Below, piece after piece: positions 8,804 through 16,589 of a stretch of DNA of 64,000 bases. Positions within the stretch are counted from its first letter, which is position 1; each line of letters opens with the position of its first letter. The DNA is from Myxococcales bacterium (lineage in GTDB: Bacteria > Myxococcota_A > Polyangia > Polyangiales > Ga0077539). The notes under the pieces were generated by a model, which did no database searches, was not told the DNA's origin, and saw only the letters and a list, made by a program, of their open reading frames with translations. The stretch spans positions 62,001-126,000 of the forward strand of contig JAEUKI010000091.1 in the NCBI GenBank assembly GCA_016793325.1. Reading direction: 5' to 3'. Position numbers and translations under genes: made by a program.

Positions 8804-10114
8804 GTGGCTACGTTCTCTGCGGCCACCCGGGAGCTGGTACTCAAGATCGTTTATTACGGTCCTGGCCTCGGGGGTAAGACGACATCACTCAAGGCGCTGC
8901 ACGCAGCGGTTCGGCCCGAGCATCGCGGGCGGATGATCTCGCTCGCGACGCCGGTGGATCGAACGCTCTACTTCGACTTTCTGCCGGTGCGGCTGCCCAG
9001 CGTGGGTGACCTGCAAATTCGCCTGCAATTGTTCACGGTTCCAGGTCAGGTGTACTTCAACGCGACGCGCAAGCTCGTGCTGACGGGCGCCGACGGCGTG
9101 ATCTTCGTGGCCGACTCGCAGACCGCGCGGCTCGACGCCAACACCGAGTCGCTCGACAACCTGCGGGACAACCTTCGAGAGCTCGGAAAGGGCCTCGAGG
9201 ACGTCCCGTTGGTGTTCTCGTACAACAAGCGCGACCTCGATGACGTGCTCGCGATGAGCGAGCTCGATCGCGCGATCAACCCGAAAAACGCCCCGTCGTT
9301 CGCGACGTCCGCGGCGCGAGGCGAGGGCGTGTTCGAGCCCCTCGACGCCATCGTGCGCACGGCGCTCGACGACCTCGTCAAGCGCAAGGTCCTGCCGCCC
9401 GAGCTCGTCGTCCCCCAAGATGGAACGGTCGCGCAGCGGCTCTCGAGCGTTCAAGCCGATGTCCCGAGCGCGAGCGTCGAGCCCGCGCACATCGTCGCGG
9501 GCACGGGCGCTCCGGCGCTCAACACGCCGACCGTTGTTCCTCCGACGAGCACCAATCCGACCGCGGGGATCGAGCTTGCGCTGAGCTCGGCCGTGGGCGC
9601 GATGGGCGCGACCGACACGGGATCGCGCACGGTGAACGCGCTTCGTCCGAGCGCGCCGAGCATCGAGAGCGCGCTCGCTCGCGAGGTCATGGCGAACGCG
9701 CCGCAAGGGGGCAGCGATCGCGGCGCCACGAGCACCAACGAGTCTGGCGAGCACAGGGCCACGCCGCGTCGCGCCGCGTCGCTCGCGCCGTTGTTCGACG
9801 TGGACGAACAAGAGGCGATGCGCACCGTCGAAGACGCGATCGAAGAGGGGCTTCACGCGAGGGCGCTGCTCTTGCTCGAAGCGCTGCTCGTGCGGCTCCT
9901 CGATCGCACCGCGCGCGTGCTCGGTCGCGCCGAAGGGCAACACGAGGGCGCAGCGTGGGCGCTCGGGCTCGCGCCCGAACGGTACGCGCGCGTTCGAGCG
10001 GCAGCGCAGCGTGTTCGCCGCGGGACGACGGCTTCGCGGCGCGAGGTGCTCGAGGCGTACGTGCTCGCGTCGAGCGCCCAGATCGCGCTCGATGCGATCT
10101 CGGGAAGAGCGTAG
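8804..10114 (+). CDS. MglA-like GTPase with long C-terminal extension
   Basis: Residues 1-195 form an MglA-type G domain: P-loop GPGLGGKTT (19-27), FDFLPVRLPSVGD, TVPGQVYFNATRKLVL (G3, with the family's Thr in place of Asp), FVADSQ, NKRD and a G5-like TSAARGEGVFE. Unlike the 2100 gene it keeps both Thr residues after the P-loop Lys. About 240 more residues follow: a Pro/Thr/Ser-rich linker (200-320) and a predicted helical C-terminal domain (FDVDEQEAMRTVEDAIEEG onward, 325-436). The extension makes it a distinct MglA-like paralogue. The partner protein is unknown, and no MglB gene is adjacent. The GTG start is supported by homology from residue 3. Confidence 0.92.
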   Translation: MATFSAATRELVLKIVYYGPGLGGKTTSLKALHAAVRPEHRGRMISLATPVDRTLYFDFLPVRLPSVGDLQIRLQLFTVPGQVYFNATRKLVLTGADGVIFVADSQTARLDANTESLDNLRDNLRELGKGLEDVPLVFSYNKRDLDDVLAMSELDRAINPKNAPSFATSAARGEGVFEPLDAIVRTALDDLVKRKVLPPELVVPQDGTVAQRLSSVQADVPSASVEPAHIVAGTGAPALNTPTVVPPTSTNPTAGIELALSSAVGAMGATDTGSRTVNALRPSAPSIESALAREVMANAPQGGSDRGATSTNESGEHRATPRRAASLAPLFDVDEQEAMRTVEDAIEEGLHARALLLLEALLVRLLDRTARVLGRAEGQHEGAAWALGLAPERYARVRAAAQRVRRGTTASRREVLEAYVLASSAQIALDAISGRA

Positions 10115-10115
10115 C

Positions 10116-10183
10116 GCGGCTGCTTGCTGCCGCGCCCCGCTTGGCTGCTTGCTGCCGCGCCGTCGCCCGCTTGCTGCCGCGCC
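10116..10183 (+). repeat. Dispersed GC-rich intergenic repeat, copy 2 (three units)
   Basis: Three copies of GCTTGCTGCCGCGCC end at 10136, 10161 and 10183, about 22-25 bp apart, filling the gap between the GTPase gene and the convergent lipoprotein gene. The first 45 bases match 1410-1455 in inverted orientation. Confidence 0.7.
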
Positions 10184-10206
10184 CCGCTCGCTTTCGCGCT
10201 CCTTCG

Positions 10207-12021
10207 TCAGCGTCTCGTTGGGGCGCCGGCGTCGCGCGGGGGATCGGGCGGCGGCGGGTGATCGAGCCACTGGCGCGGGTCGACGTTCTCGGGGCGGTCG
10301 GGGCCGAACGTCACTGGCGTCGGCGCGCCGTACTCGCGGTCGATCCGATTGCGCAGGCGATTTTCACGCGAATACCAGATGCGCTTGAGCTCGTTGTCCG
10401 GGCACGTCGCGCGCTCGGGGGAGCCCTCGGGCGCGCCCCATCGAAGCTCGGGGCAGTGGTACGGGTCGAACGACAGCGTGAACAATCGATCGAGCACGTT
10501 CTCGAACGACAGTCGCACCGGAGCGCCCGCAGAGTTGTTGTACTGGTACTGACACGCGGGGCGCGCGACCTCTTCGCGCCACGCGGTGCGCACTTGCTCG
10601 AGCAGCGCGGGGTTGCGTCGGAGCGTGAGCTGAATCGTGTGCGCGAGCTCGCGGAACGCGGCTTTCAAGCGCGCGTCGCGCGATGGCGTCGAGTAGGTCT
10701 CCCAGTCGCCGTCCGTTCCGTAGATGTTGCTCGGGAGCTGGTTCGGGTGACCTCGCGTGTGGAGGTTGTTGGTGATCGCGAAGTTCACCGCGTCGACGCG
10801 ATCGGTCACGTCGCTGCACAGCGCTTGAATTTGTGCGCGCACTTCGTGGACCGGGTCTTGTTGCGCGTTGGGGTCCGCGAGCTGCGAGCGGACGTACTCG
10901 CTGTACGACGCGGGCTCGCCGTTCACGACGAAGTTGGCGCGCGTGTACTGCTGCGCCGCGTCCCAGTGGGGGCACTCGGCGTTGCGCGCGATGGTCACTT
11001 GGTTGCCTACGAGACGCACGGGGCGAAAGTTCTTGAAGCCGCCGCCGAGGTCGTACGTCCCCGCGACGAAGGCCGCGCCGAAGCGCTTGCTCGTGAGCGA
11101 CCCGTCCGGGTGTCCGTCCATCATGAAGACCGAGCCGTCGGGCTCGACCGACGTGACGACGAGCACGTGGCCGTTGGGGTCGTAGAACGTTGTTCCTGGC
11201 CGAACCGCCTGACGATTGAGCGCGACCGTGTAGAAGTCCCCGCCTTCGCGTCGCGCCGACACGCGGTACATCCCCGAGTGAACCCACGAGCCCATGTCGC
11301 GAAGGAGGCTCCTGAAGGTCCTGTGACGCCACCAGTTGCGCACGTCGCCGGGCACGATGCCAACCATGTAGCGCGGGTCTTTTCCTGCGCGAGACGGCGA
11401 GCCGTCGACCCAAAACGTGTAGCCGAACGGGAGCCGTCGCTTGAACGAGAAGTACGCGCGCAGCACGTACGGCAAGTCCGCGCAGTCCACGTTGAGGTGC
11501 AGGTCGTGGTCCGTTCGCTCGTCGTAGAGCGAGTTGAACTCGGGGTTGCGCAGGCATCGATCGATGCGACCGCAGCGACGCTCGGCGACGCCGCGACCCA
11601 ATCGACCGACGAACGCCGCGTACTCGCGCTCGAACTCGTCGCTCCACGCGTTGACCGCGGGCCACGTCTCGGCGATCGGGCGATCGACGATCGCGCGGCG
11701 ATCCACGGCTCCGTCGCCGCCGGCGTCCTGTTCGACAGGCGGATCGATCGCCGCGGCGTCGCCCTCCGAGACGCCCGCTTCGGGGACGGTCGGAAATCGA
11801 TACACGTCCCAGTCGAGCGGATCGGGCTCGTACTGCGCGTCCATGTCCGCGTCGAAATCATCGTCGTCGATCGAGCGCACGTCGGGCCGCGCGGCGCCTG
11901 TGTCTCGACGGGGCACGCCCGAGTCGCGCAACTCTCGATTTCCGCAAGCCCCCGTCATCCACATCGAAACCAGCGCGAAGCTCAGCGTGAAGCGAAGCAA
12001 CCAGCTAGGAGGAATAGTCAT
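10207..12021 (-). CDS. Large lipoprotein with possible papain-like Cys/His/Asp site
   Basis: This 604-residue protein begins with a lipoprotein signal (hydrophobic 8-22, lipobox MTGAC, Cys26) and an acidic linker. I do not recognise the family. The order Cys180 in VDCADLPYVLRAY, His285 in FYDPNGHVLVVTSV and Asp302/His304 in MMDGHPDGS resembles an NlpC/P60 or transglutaminase-like catalytic triad, with the Cys at a helix start and the His in a strand. This is pattern inference only. The start at 12021 is chosen over 12081 because the signal peptide begins there and TACGTT lies 7 nt upstream. It is probably attached to the periplasmic or outer-membrane face. Neighbouring gene 12085 runs the same way with a 63-bp gap. 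Confidence 0.82.
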   Translation of the reverse strand: MTIPPSWLLRFTLSFALVSMWMTGACGNRELRDSGVPRRDTGAARPDVRSIDDDDFDADMDAQYEPDPLDWDVYRFPTVPEAGVSEGDAAAIDPPVEQDAGGDGAVDRRAIVDRPIAETWPAVNAWSDEFEREYAAFVGRLGRGVAERRCGRIDRCLRNPEFNSLYDERTDHDLHLNVDCADLPYVLRAYFSFKRRLPFGYTFWVDGSPSRAGKDPRYMVGIVPGDVRNWWRHRTFRSLLRDMGSWVHSGMYRVSARREGGDFYTVALNRQAVRPGTTFYDPNGHVLVVTSVEPDGSVFMMDGHPDGSLTSKRFGAAFVAGTYDLGGGFKNFRPVRLVGNQVTIARNAECPHWDAAQQYTRANFVVNGEPASYSEYVRSQLADPNAQQDPVHEVRAQIQALCSDVTDRVDAVNFAITNNLHTRGHPNQLPSNIYGTDGDWETYSTPSRDARLKAAFRELAHTIQLTLRRNPALLEQVRTAWREEVARPACQYQYNNSAGAPVRLSFENVLDRLFTLSFDPYHCPELRWGAPEGSPERATCPDNELKRIWYSRENRLRNRIDREYGAPTPVTFGPDRPENVDPRQWLDHPPPPDPPRDAGAPTRR

Positions 12022-12028
12022 TGTTGCG

Positions 12029-12034
12029 AACGTA
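12029..12034 (-). promoter_or_regulatory. Probable -10 hexamer TACGTT
   Basis: TACGTT is 7 nt upstream of the ATG at 12021 and supports that start over the ATG 60 nt further out. Confidence 0.4.
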
Positions 12035-12084
12035 GACCTCTTTGCACACACGCTAGCGCGCGCCCGAGTCGCGTGCTGCATTCG

Positions 12085-13260
12085 CTACAAAGCAGCGACA
12101 AGTTCATCGACGCCGAGCGACATAAATCGCGCGAGCGACTCTGCCTTTGCCTCGAGCGTCCGGAGCTCTGCGTATTCGCGCACGGTGTGAAAGCCTTCGC
12201 CGCGGACGCCGAGCGCGTCGATCGAGGCGATGCCGTCGCTGCTCGTGGTCGAGGCGTCGCTGCCGCCGCCGACGAGGGGGCACTCGCCGTCGCCGAGGCC
12301 CGAATCACGCTGAAATCGCGCGTAGATATCACGGAGCTTCGCGCTGGCGTCCGTGCGTTCGAGCGGGGCGCGGCCGGGGCCGAAGACGAGCTCGATGCGC
12401 GTTCCGTCCGTGGCGCGCTCGCGCGCGAGGCGCTCGAGCTCGAGCGCGAGCCACGTACGGTCGTCGGCCGTCACGAAGCGAAAGTCCACTTCGGCCACGG
12501 CGCGATCGGGGACGGTGTTCTTCGAGGTCCCTCCGTGGACGACGCCGACGTTGACCGTGACTCCGCGCGCGTAATCCGTGAGCGACTGCGCTGCGTCGAT
12601 CCACCGCGCGAGGCTCCAGAGGGCGTTGCGCCCTCGGTCGTGGGCGTTGCCTGCGTGCGCAGCGACGCCGTGGGCGGTGACGAAGAGCGTCCCTGTCCCT
12701 TTGCGACGCGTGATGATCGCGTCGTGCGCGCGGCCCGACTCGAACACGAGCGCGCACTTCGCCCCCTTGGCGACGCGGCGAATCGTCGCTGCGCTGTCGG
12801 GCGAGCCCACTTCTTCGTCCCCGACCACGACCCACGACCACGGCGCCATCGTGCGCCCGGTCGCCTCCGCGGCGCGCAGTCCCCACGCGCTCACGACGAG
12901 CCCGCCCTTCATGTCGAGCACGCCCGGGCCCATCGCCCGCTCGCCCTCCTCGCGATACCCCGCGAACACATCCCTGGGAAACACCGTGTCGATGTGCCCC
13001 ACGAGCACGACGCCCCCCTCGCTCGCGGGCCGCGCTCCGTGCACGACGAGGTGTCCTCCGTACGCTTCGCTCGCGACGCGCGCTCGGCGCCAGTGCGACG
13101 GCAGCTCGGCCTCCAGCGCGTCGAGCGCGAGGCGAACCCCGTCGCGGTCCTCGGTGAAGCTCGACTGCTCGACGAGCGTACGGAGCGCGCTTCGCATCGC
13201 CGCGCCCTGTCCCGTGAGCCACGATTTGATTGTGTGTGCTGTGGACTCGTCGCTGTTCAT
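12085..13260 (-). CDS. M20-family zinc peptidase (glutamate carboxypeptidase / deacylase-like)
   Basis: This 391-residue protein shows the M20 metal site in order: GHIDTVF (His89, Asp91), GVLDMKGG (Asp116, bridging ligand), DEEVGS (Glu149/Glu150, catalytic base and ligand), FESGR (Glu174), and a C-terminal His in GEGFHTVREY. The dimerisation-domain signature HGVAAHAGNAHDRGRNAL lies in the middle. It has no signal peptide, so it is likely cytoplasmic and hydrolyses an N-acylated amino acid or small peptide. The CPG2/PepT-like pattern suggests carboxypeptidase G2-type activity, but the substrate is open. The ATG at 13260 starts at the expected place. Confidence 0.93.
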   Translation of the reverse strand: MNSDESTAHTIKSWLTGQGAAMRSALRTLVEQSSFTEDRDGVRLALDALEAELPSHWRRARVASEAYGGHLVVHGARPASEGGVVLVGHIDTVFPRDVFAGYREEGERAMGPGVLDMKGGLVVSAWGLRAAEATGRTMAPWSWVVVGDEEVGSPDSAATIRRVAKGAKCALVFESGRAHDAIITRRKGTGTLFVTAHGVAAHAGNAHDRGRNALWSLARWIDAAQSLTDYARGVTVNVGVVHGGTSKNTVPDRAVAEVDFRFVTADDRTWLALELERLARERATDGTRIELVFGPGRAPLERTDASAKLRDIYARFQRDSGLGDGECPLVGGGSDASTTSSDGIASIDALGVRGEGFHTVREYAELRTLEAKAESLARFMSLGVDELVAAL

Positions 13261-13291
13261 CGCGCGCCCTGTCCGGTGGACGGTAGCGCAC

Positions 13292-13768
13292 TCAGGCGGG
13301 CGGCGGCATGATCGAGGGCTTGGCGAGGCGGCGGTCGAGCTCGGCGCGCAGGCCCGAGAGGTCGAAGCGCGCGAGCTTGCTCCCGTCGGGGCGGCCGAAG
13401 AGATCGCGGACGATGTCGTCGGCTTCTTGTCGGCCGCGAGGCGTCAATCGCAGGACAAATGCCAGTGAAAACAGCGCGGCGTCCTCGCGCTCGGTGCGCT
13501 CGCCGTCGACCAGCGAGACCCACGACGCGACGGCGTACGCGTACAGGCGATCGCGCGCCGAGAGCTTGTGAATGTCCACGTCGTCGATGGCGACGCCTTC
13601 GCGGATCGCCTTCTCGATCGCTTCGACTTCGGAGAGCTCGAGCCCCTCGTCGATCGCGGCGCGAGCGATGGCGTCGATCTCTTCGTCGTCGAGCTTTCCG
13701 TCCGCGCGCGCGACGGCGGCGAGCAGGATGAACACCTCGCGCGGAAGGGGCCTGTGTCCCTCGGTCAT
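13292..13768 (-). CDS. TerB-like small helical protein
   Basis: This 158-residue soluble protein contains the TerB/tellurite-resistance-like helical pattern VFILLAAVARADGKLDDEEIDAI, then a second acidic helix pair (LVDGERTEREDAALFSLAFVLRL). Such domains carry acidic residues and are found in stress and membrane-associated proteins; no biochemical role can be assigned. The ATG at 13768 is preferred over 13780 because TACGAT overlaps the earlier ATG and lies 10 nt before this one. It is transcribed divergently from the gene at 13912. Confidence 0.75.
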   Translation of the reverse strand: MTEGHRPLPREVFILLAAVARADGKLDDEEIDAIARAAIDEGLELSEVEAIEKAIREGVAIDDVDIHKLSARDRLYAYAVASWVSLVDGERTEREDAALFSLAFVLRLTPRGRQEADDIVRDLFGRPDGSKLARFDLSGLRAELDRRLAKPSIMPPPA

Positions 13769-13778
13769 TGCGTCGCCC

Positions 13779-13784
13779 ATCGTA
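13779..13784 (-). promoter_or_regulatory. Probable -10 hexamer TACGAT, decides the TerB-like start
   Basis: The hexamer overlaps the first in-frame ATG (13780), so that codon would not be transcribed; the next ATG (13768) lies 10 nt downstream. Confidence 0.4.
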
Positions 13785-13911
13785 ACCGAGCCCGCGCGAT
13801 TGCTCACTTCCTCGTCATGACTCTCGCGACCGAAGACGGCAGGCGCGCGAGATCCCCCGCATCTACCGCAAAGTCCGCCGGATTTTTGACCGGTCACCGC
13901 CGGTTCAGGCA

Positions 13912-14559
13912 ATGGCGATAGTCGCCGTGCAGAACTCACCCTTCGCGACGAGCTCGCCCATCGCCGACTACACGCGGATCAGCGACGACGCGGCGATTCT
14001 GTTGAAACGCCAGGATTTTCCCAAGGCGCTCAACGTTCTGCAGCGCCGTGCGCCCGACGCGCGCCGGTGGCGGTGGGCCTTTCGAAAGGTCTCTCAGAGC
14101 TCCGAGCACCAGCTCATCGGATCCAAGCAGCAGTGGATGCGCTCGGGGCTCGAAGAGCTCGTGACCGCGGTCGGTGACGACCCGCTCAAGCGCGAGCTCG
14201 CGTTGGATTACCGCATCGCGACGGGGGCCAATCCGACGGGGTTCATCCTGCCGATGTACACGGCTCGGGAGCTCTGGCGCATCGCCGAGTCCTTCGGGCT
14301 GCCCATGGAGTACCTCTCGCACGTGACCCTGCTCCCGAGGCACATCGACGAGGCCGTGGACACCGCGCGGGTGATCATCGACTGCCGCGACACGGCGCAG
14401 GCGCATCGAGACGAAGCGCGGAGGCTCGTCGAGGGGATCGCGCCGATCGACGCGGTTCCGCTGCACGATCAGCTCGCGCGCGTCGCGGCCGACGCGCAGC
14501 GAGACGCCGCGGCCCGATGGCGCGCGCTCGCGCAGCGGTTGATCACTGGGCAGAGGTAG
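13912..14559 (+). CDS. Hypothetical soluble protein
   Basis: This 215-residue protein has no signal peptide, membrane segment or recognised motif. The N-terminal part is predicted mixed, with a basic central segment (RRAPDARRWRWAFRKVSQSSEH), a hydrophobic region around FILPMYTARELWRIAESFGLPMEYL, and a helical C-terminus rich in Ala/Arg. The ATG at 13912 is the only sensible start. The gene ends 34 bp before the cupin gene on the same strand, but a separate TACACT precedes the cupin, so co-transcription is uncertain. Confidence 0.7.
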   Translation: MAIVAVQNSPFATSSPIADYTRISDDAAILLKRQDFPKALNVLQRRAPDARRWRWAFRKVSQSSEHQLIGSKQQWMRSGLEELVTAVGDDPLKRELALDYRIATGANPTGFILPMYTARELWRIAESFGLPMEYLSHVTLLPRHIDEAVDTARVIIDCRDTAQAHRDEARRLVEGIAPIDAVPLHDQLARVAADAQRDAAARWRALAQRLITGQR

Positions 14560-14573
14560 TCGCCGCGAGCGAG

Positions 14574-14579
14574 TACACT
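14574..14579 (+). promoter_or_regulatory. Probable -10 hexamer TACACT for the cupin gene
   Basis: TACACT ends 2 nt before the GTG at 14582 and 14 nt before the ATG at 14594. A transcript starting 6-8 nt downstream would miss the GTG, which favours the ATG. Confidence 0.4.
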
Positions 14580-14593
14580 CCGTGGCCCACACC

Positions 14594-15127
14594 ATGAGCC
14601 ACGAGAAGAAGGCGCCCGATGCCCATGTCGTCAACGTCGCCGACGCGGTCGAAGAAGAGGGCTTCGACGGCGAGCACTGGGGACACGCGTGGAAGGTGCT
14701 CACGCCGTCGATGGGCAAGGGACGGCTCGGGGTGAATCAGACGCGCGTTCCGCCGGGGCGCGTGGCGGTTCCGTTTCACGCGCACCAGCGCGAAGACGAG
14801 GTGTTCTTCGTGCTCTCGGGCCGCGGTGTCCTGCGATACGGAGACACCTTGCGCGAGATTCGCGCGGGAGACTGCGTCTCGTGCCCCGCGCGCTCGGGCG
14901 TCGCGCACCAGATCGCCAACCCCTTCGACGAAGACCTCGTCTATCTCTCGATCGGCCTCAACGATCCAGACGAAGTGTGCACCTACCCGGACAGCGGAAA
15001 GGTGCTCGTTCGAAGCCTGAAGCTCATCGGTCGCTTCGAGCGCACAGAGTACATGGACGGAGAGCCCGCGCGCCCGAAGCTCCTCGAGCTCATCGAAGCG
15101 AGCGAGCTCCGATCGCCGCGAAGCTGA
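14594..15127 (+). CDS. Cupin-domain protein
   Basis: This 177-residue single-domain cupin has motif 1 as PFHAHQREDEVFFVLSGRG (two His, Asp/Glu and later Gly) and motif 2 as SGVAHQIANPFDEDLVYLSIG, giving a usual metal-binding jelly roll. A conserved Cys pair occurs in GDCVSCPARSG. Members bind sugars, metal or small acids; the substrate here is unknown. The ATG at 14594 is chosen from promoter position; a GTG at 14582 would add four residues. Its 3' end overlaps the convergent DUF3995-like gene by 38 bp. Confidence 0.9.
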   Translation: MSHEKKAPDAHVVNVADAVEEEGFDGEHWGHAWKVLTPSMGKGRLGVNQTRVPPGRVAVPFHAHQREDEVFFVLSGRGVLRYGDTLREIRAGDCVSCPARSGVAHQIANPFDEDLVYLSIGLNDPDEVCTYPDSGKVLVRSLKLIGRFERTEYMDGEPARPKLLELIEASELRSPRS

Positions 15128-15869
15128 GCGAGAGCGACAAGCAGAGCGGCGTATACAGAAGGTCGTCCCAGCGCGAGAACGTCGTCGCGCGCACGCGCTT
15201 GAAGAGCCCCGCGGTGCGAAAATCACCGATGGTTCGCAGCGCGAACACGAGCGCGCCGAGCAAGCACAACGCCGAGGCCCAGCGCGCGTCGTCGCGCGCC
15301 GCGAACACCGCCAGCATCGCGGCCGCGCCGATGGCGATCGCGACGAGCGCCGTGAGCCACGCGGGCGGCGTAAACCTCCGCGCCCCGCCCTCGGTGGGGA
15401 TCGCGGCGTCGATTCCCCAGCGAAGGCCGAAGGCCCACGCGAAGTGCAGCAGGGACACGGCGCCGAGCACGATCGCGACGAACGTCGCGGCCCACGGCGC
15501 GAGCTGCGAGAGGTGCGGCCCTGCGAGCGCGCCGAGGCCGCCGACCGCGAAGAGGGCCCACGCGAAGTGCGCCCCGCGACCGAAGACAAACGCCGTCACG
15601 GCGGACGCGACGAGCATCCACCCGATGATCGCGGTCTGACCGCCGTCGGCGCGCGTCGCGATCGCGGCCAGCGCGAGCCACGCGACGCTCGTGAGGTGCC
15701 ACGCGAAGCGAAGGACGCGCTCGGCGAAGCGTCGCCCGACCGCGAGCCTCGGAAGCCCCGCCGCGAACAAGGGTCCGAGGATGTGCCGCTCGCCGAGCAG
15801 CGAGTGCAGGCCGGCCAAGAGGACGAGGACGATCGCGGGGAGCCAGCGCGCGAGGATTGTGTGTTCCAT
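15090..15869 (-). CDS. DUF3995-like multi-spanning membrane protein
   Basis: This 259-residue integral membrane protein has about eight hydrophobic segments. Its last third (AGLFKRVRATTFSRWDDLLYTPLCLSLSL) matches the C-terminal pattern I associate with DUF3995. The function is unknown. The start ATG at 15869 lies inside operator-like palindrome 1 and the gene is divergent from a TetR-family gene, so it is probably that regulator's main target. On the minus strand TTGCCC, a 17-nt gap and TACAAC (15885-15890) form a plausible promoter with a leader of about 9 nt. Its 3' end overlaps the cupin gene by 38 bp. Confidence 0.82.
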   Translation of the reverse strand: MEHTILARWLPAIVLVLLAGLHSLLGERHILGPLFAAGLPRLAVGRRFAERVLRFAWHLTSVAWLALAAIATRADGGQTAIIGWMLVASAVTAFVFGRGAHFAWALFAVGGLGALAGPHLSQLAPWAATFVAIVLGAVSLLHFAWAFGLRWGIDAAIPTEGGARRFTPPAWLTALVAIAIGAAAMLAVFAARDDARWASALCLLGALVFALRTIGDFRTAGLFKRVRATTFSRWDDLLYTPLCLSLSLSFAAIGARSLR

Positions 15870-15883
15870 ACGGTTGCGTATGG
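15866..15883. promoter_or_regulatory. Operator palindrome 1 for the TetR-family regulator
   Basis: CCATACG-GTTG-CGTATGG is a perfect 7-bp inverted repeat that covers the start codon of the DUF3995-like gene. Its core ATACGGTTGCGTAT matches palindrome 2. Confidence 0.65.
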
Positions 15884-15912
15884 AGTTGTAGAGCGCGCAT
15901 GGTGCCAGGGCA

Positions 15913-15926
15913 ATACGGCACCGTAT
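15913..15926. promoter_or_regulatory. Operator palindrome 2 for the TetR-family regulator
   Basis: ATACGG-CA-CCGTAT is a perfect 6-bp inverted repeat centred 45 bp from palindrome 1 and ending 9 bp before the TetR start. The shared consensus is ATACGGnnnCGTAT. Confidence 0.65.
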
Positions 15927-15935
15927 GGATTGCGA

Positions 15936-16550
15936 ATGACGTCGCGTACCCAGCGAAACACCAAGGCAAAGCGCGAGGCTCCCAAGTCCCTCGACCGCGC
16001 TGCGTGGCTGATGGCTGCGTGGCGGGCGCTCGCGCGCTCGGGGGTCGAGGGCGTCCGCGTCGAGCCGCTCGCGTCGGAGCTCGGCGTGACCAAGGGCAGC
16101 TTCTATTGGCACTTCGCGGATCGGGCGGCGCTGCTCGACGCGCTGCTCGAAGACTGGGAGCGGCGCGCGACCGCAGCGGTGATCGATCGGGTCGACGCCA
16201 CCAGCGAGGATCCGCGTGTGCGACTGCGAGAGCTCGTTCACTTCACGACGAGCGTGAGCGAGGCGCCCGACGCGGAGCACGCGATTCGCGCGTGGGGGGC
16301 CGTGGACGGCGCTGCGCGCAAGAAGCTCGATCGCGTCGACGCGCGGCGCGAGGCGTACGTGCGAGCGCTGTTGATCGCGGCGGGCGTGGACGAGGGCGTG
16401 GCGTCGTTTCGCGCGCACGTCGTGTATCTGGCGTTGATCGGCGAGTACGCGCGCGTGGCGCACGGCGGCGCGCGGACGAGCCTCGATGCGTGGGAGGAGC
16501 TCTTGCGCATGACGCTCGGTCCGTCGTCGCCGCGCGCGTCGTCCGCGTGA
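15936..16550 (+). CDS. TetR/AcrR-family transcriptional regulator
   Basis: This 204-residue protein has an N-terminal helix-turn-helix: LARSGVEGVRVEPLASELGVTKGSFYWHFADRAALLDALL (about residues 27-66, given as the domain extent). The GSFYWHF recognition-helix end is typical of TetR. The C-terminal ligand and dimer domain is helical and undefined. It is divergent from the DUF3995-like membrane gene. Two palindromes in the 66-bp gap suggest it represses both genes until a ligand, probably handled by the membrane protein, binds. The ATG at 15936 fits the domain start. Confidence 0.92.
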   Translation: MTSRTQRNTKAKREAPKSLDRAAWLMAAWRALARSGVEGVRVEPLASELGVTKGSFYWHFADRAALLDALLEDWERRATAAVIDRVDATSEDPRVRLRELVHFTTSVSEAPDAEHAIRAWGAVDGAARKKLDRVDARREAYVRALLIAAGVDEGVASFRAHVVYLALIGEYARVAHGGARTSLDAWEELLRMTLGPSSPRASSA

Positions 16551-16572
16551 CCAACACCGAAGGCGCATGCGA

Positions 16573-16578
16573 TACGCT
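16573..16578 (+). promoter_or_regulatory. Probable -10 hexamer TACGCT
   Basis: TACGCT lies 11 nt before the acyl-CoA dehydrogenase ATG. Confidence 0.35.
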
Positions 16579-16589
16579 CGGCACCCTCC

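Noticed and set aside
9955..13311. 1118-residue plus-strand open frame
   Set aside because: It lies opposite the lipoprotein and M20 peptidase genes; its composition is Arg/Ala/Val-rich and it has no domain. High GC makes such long antisense frames common.
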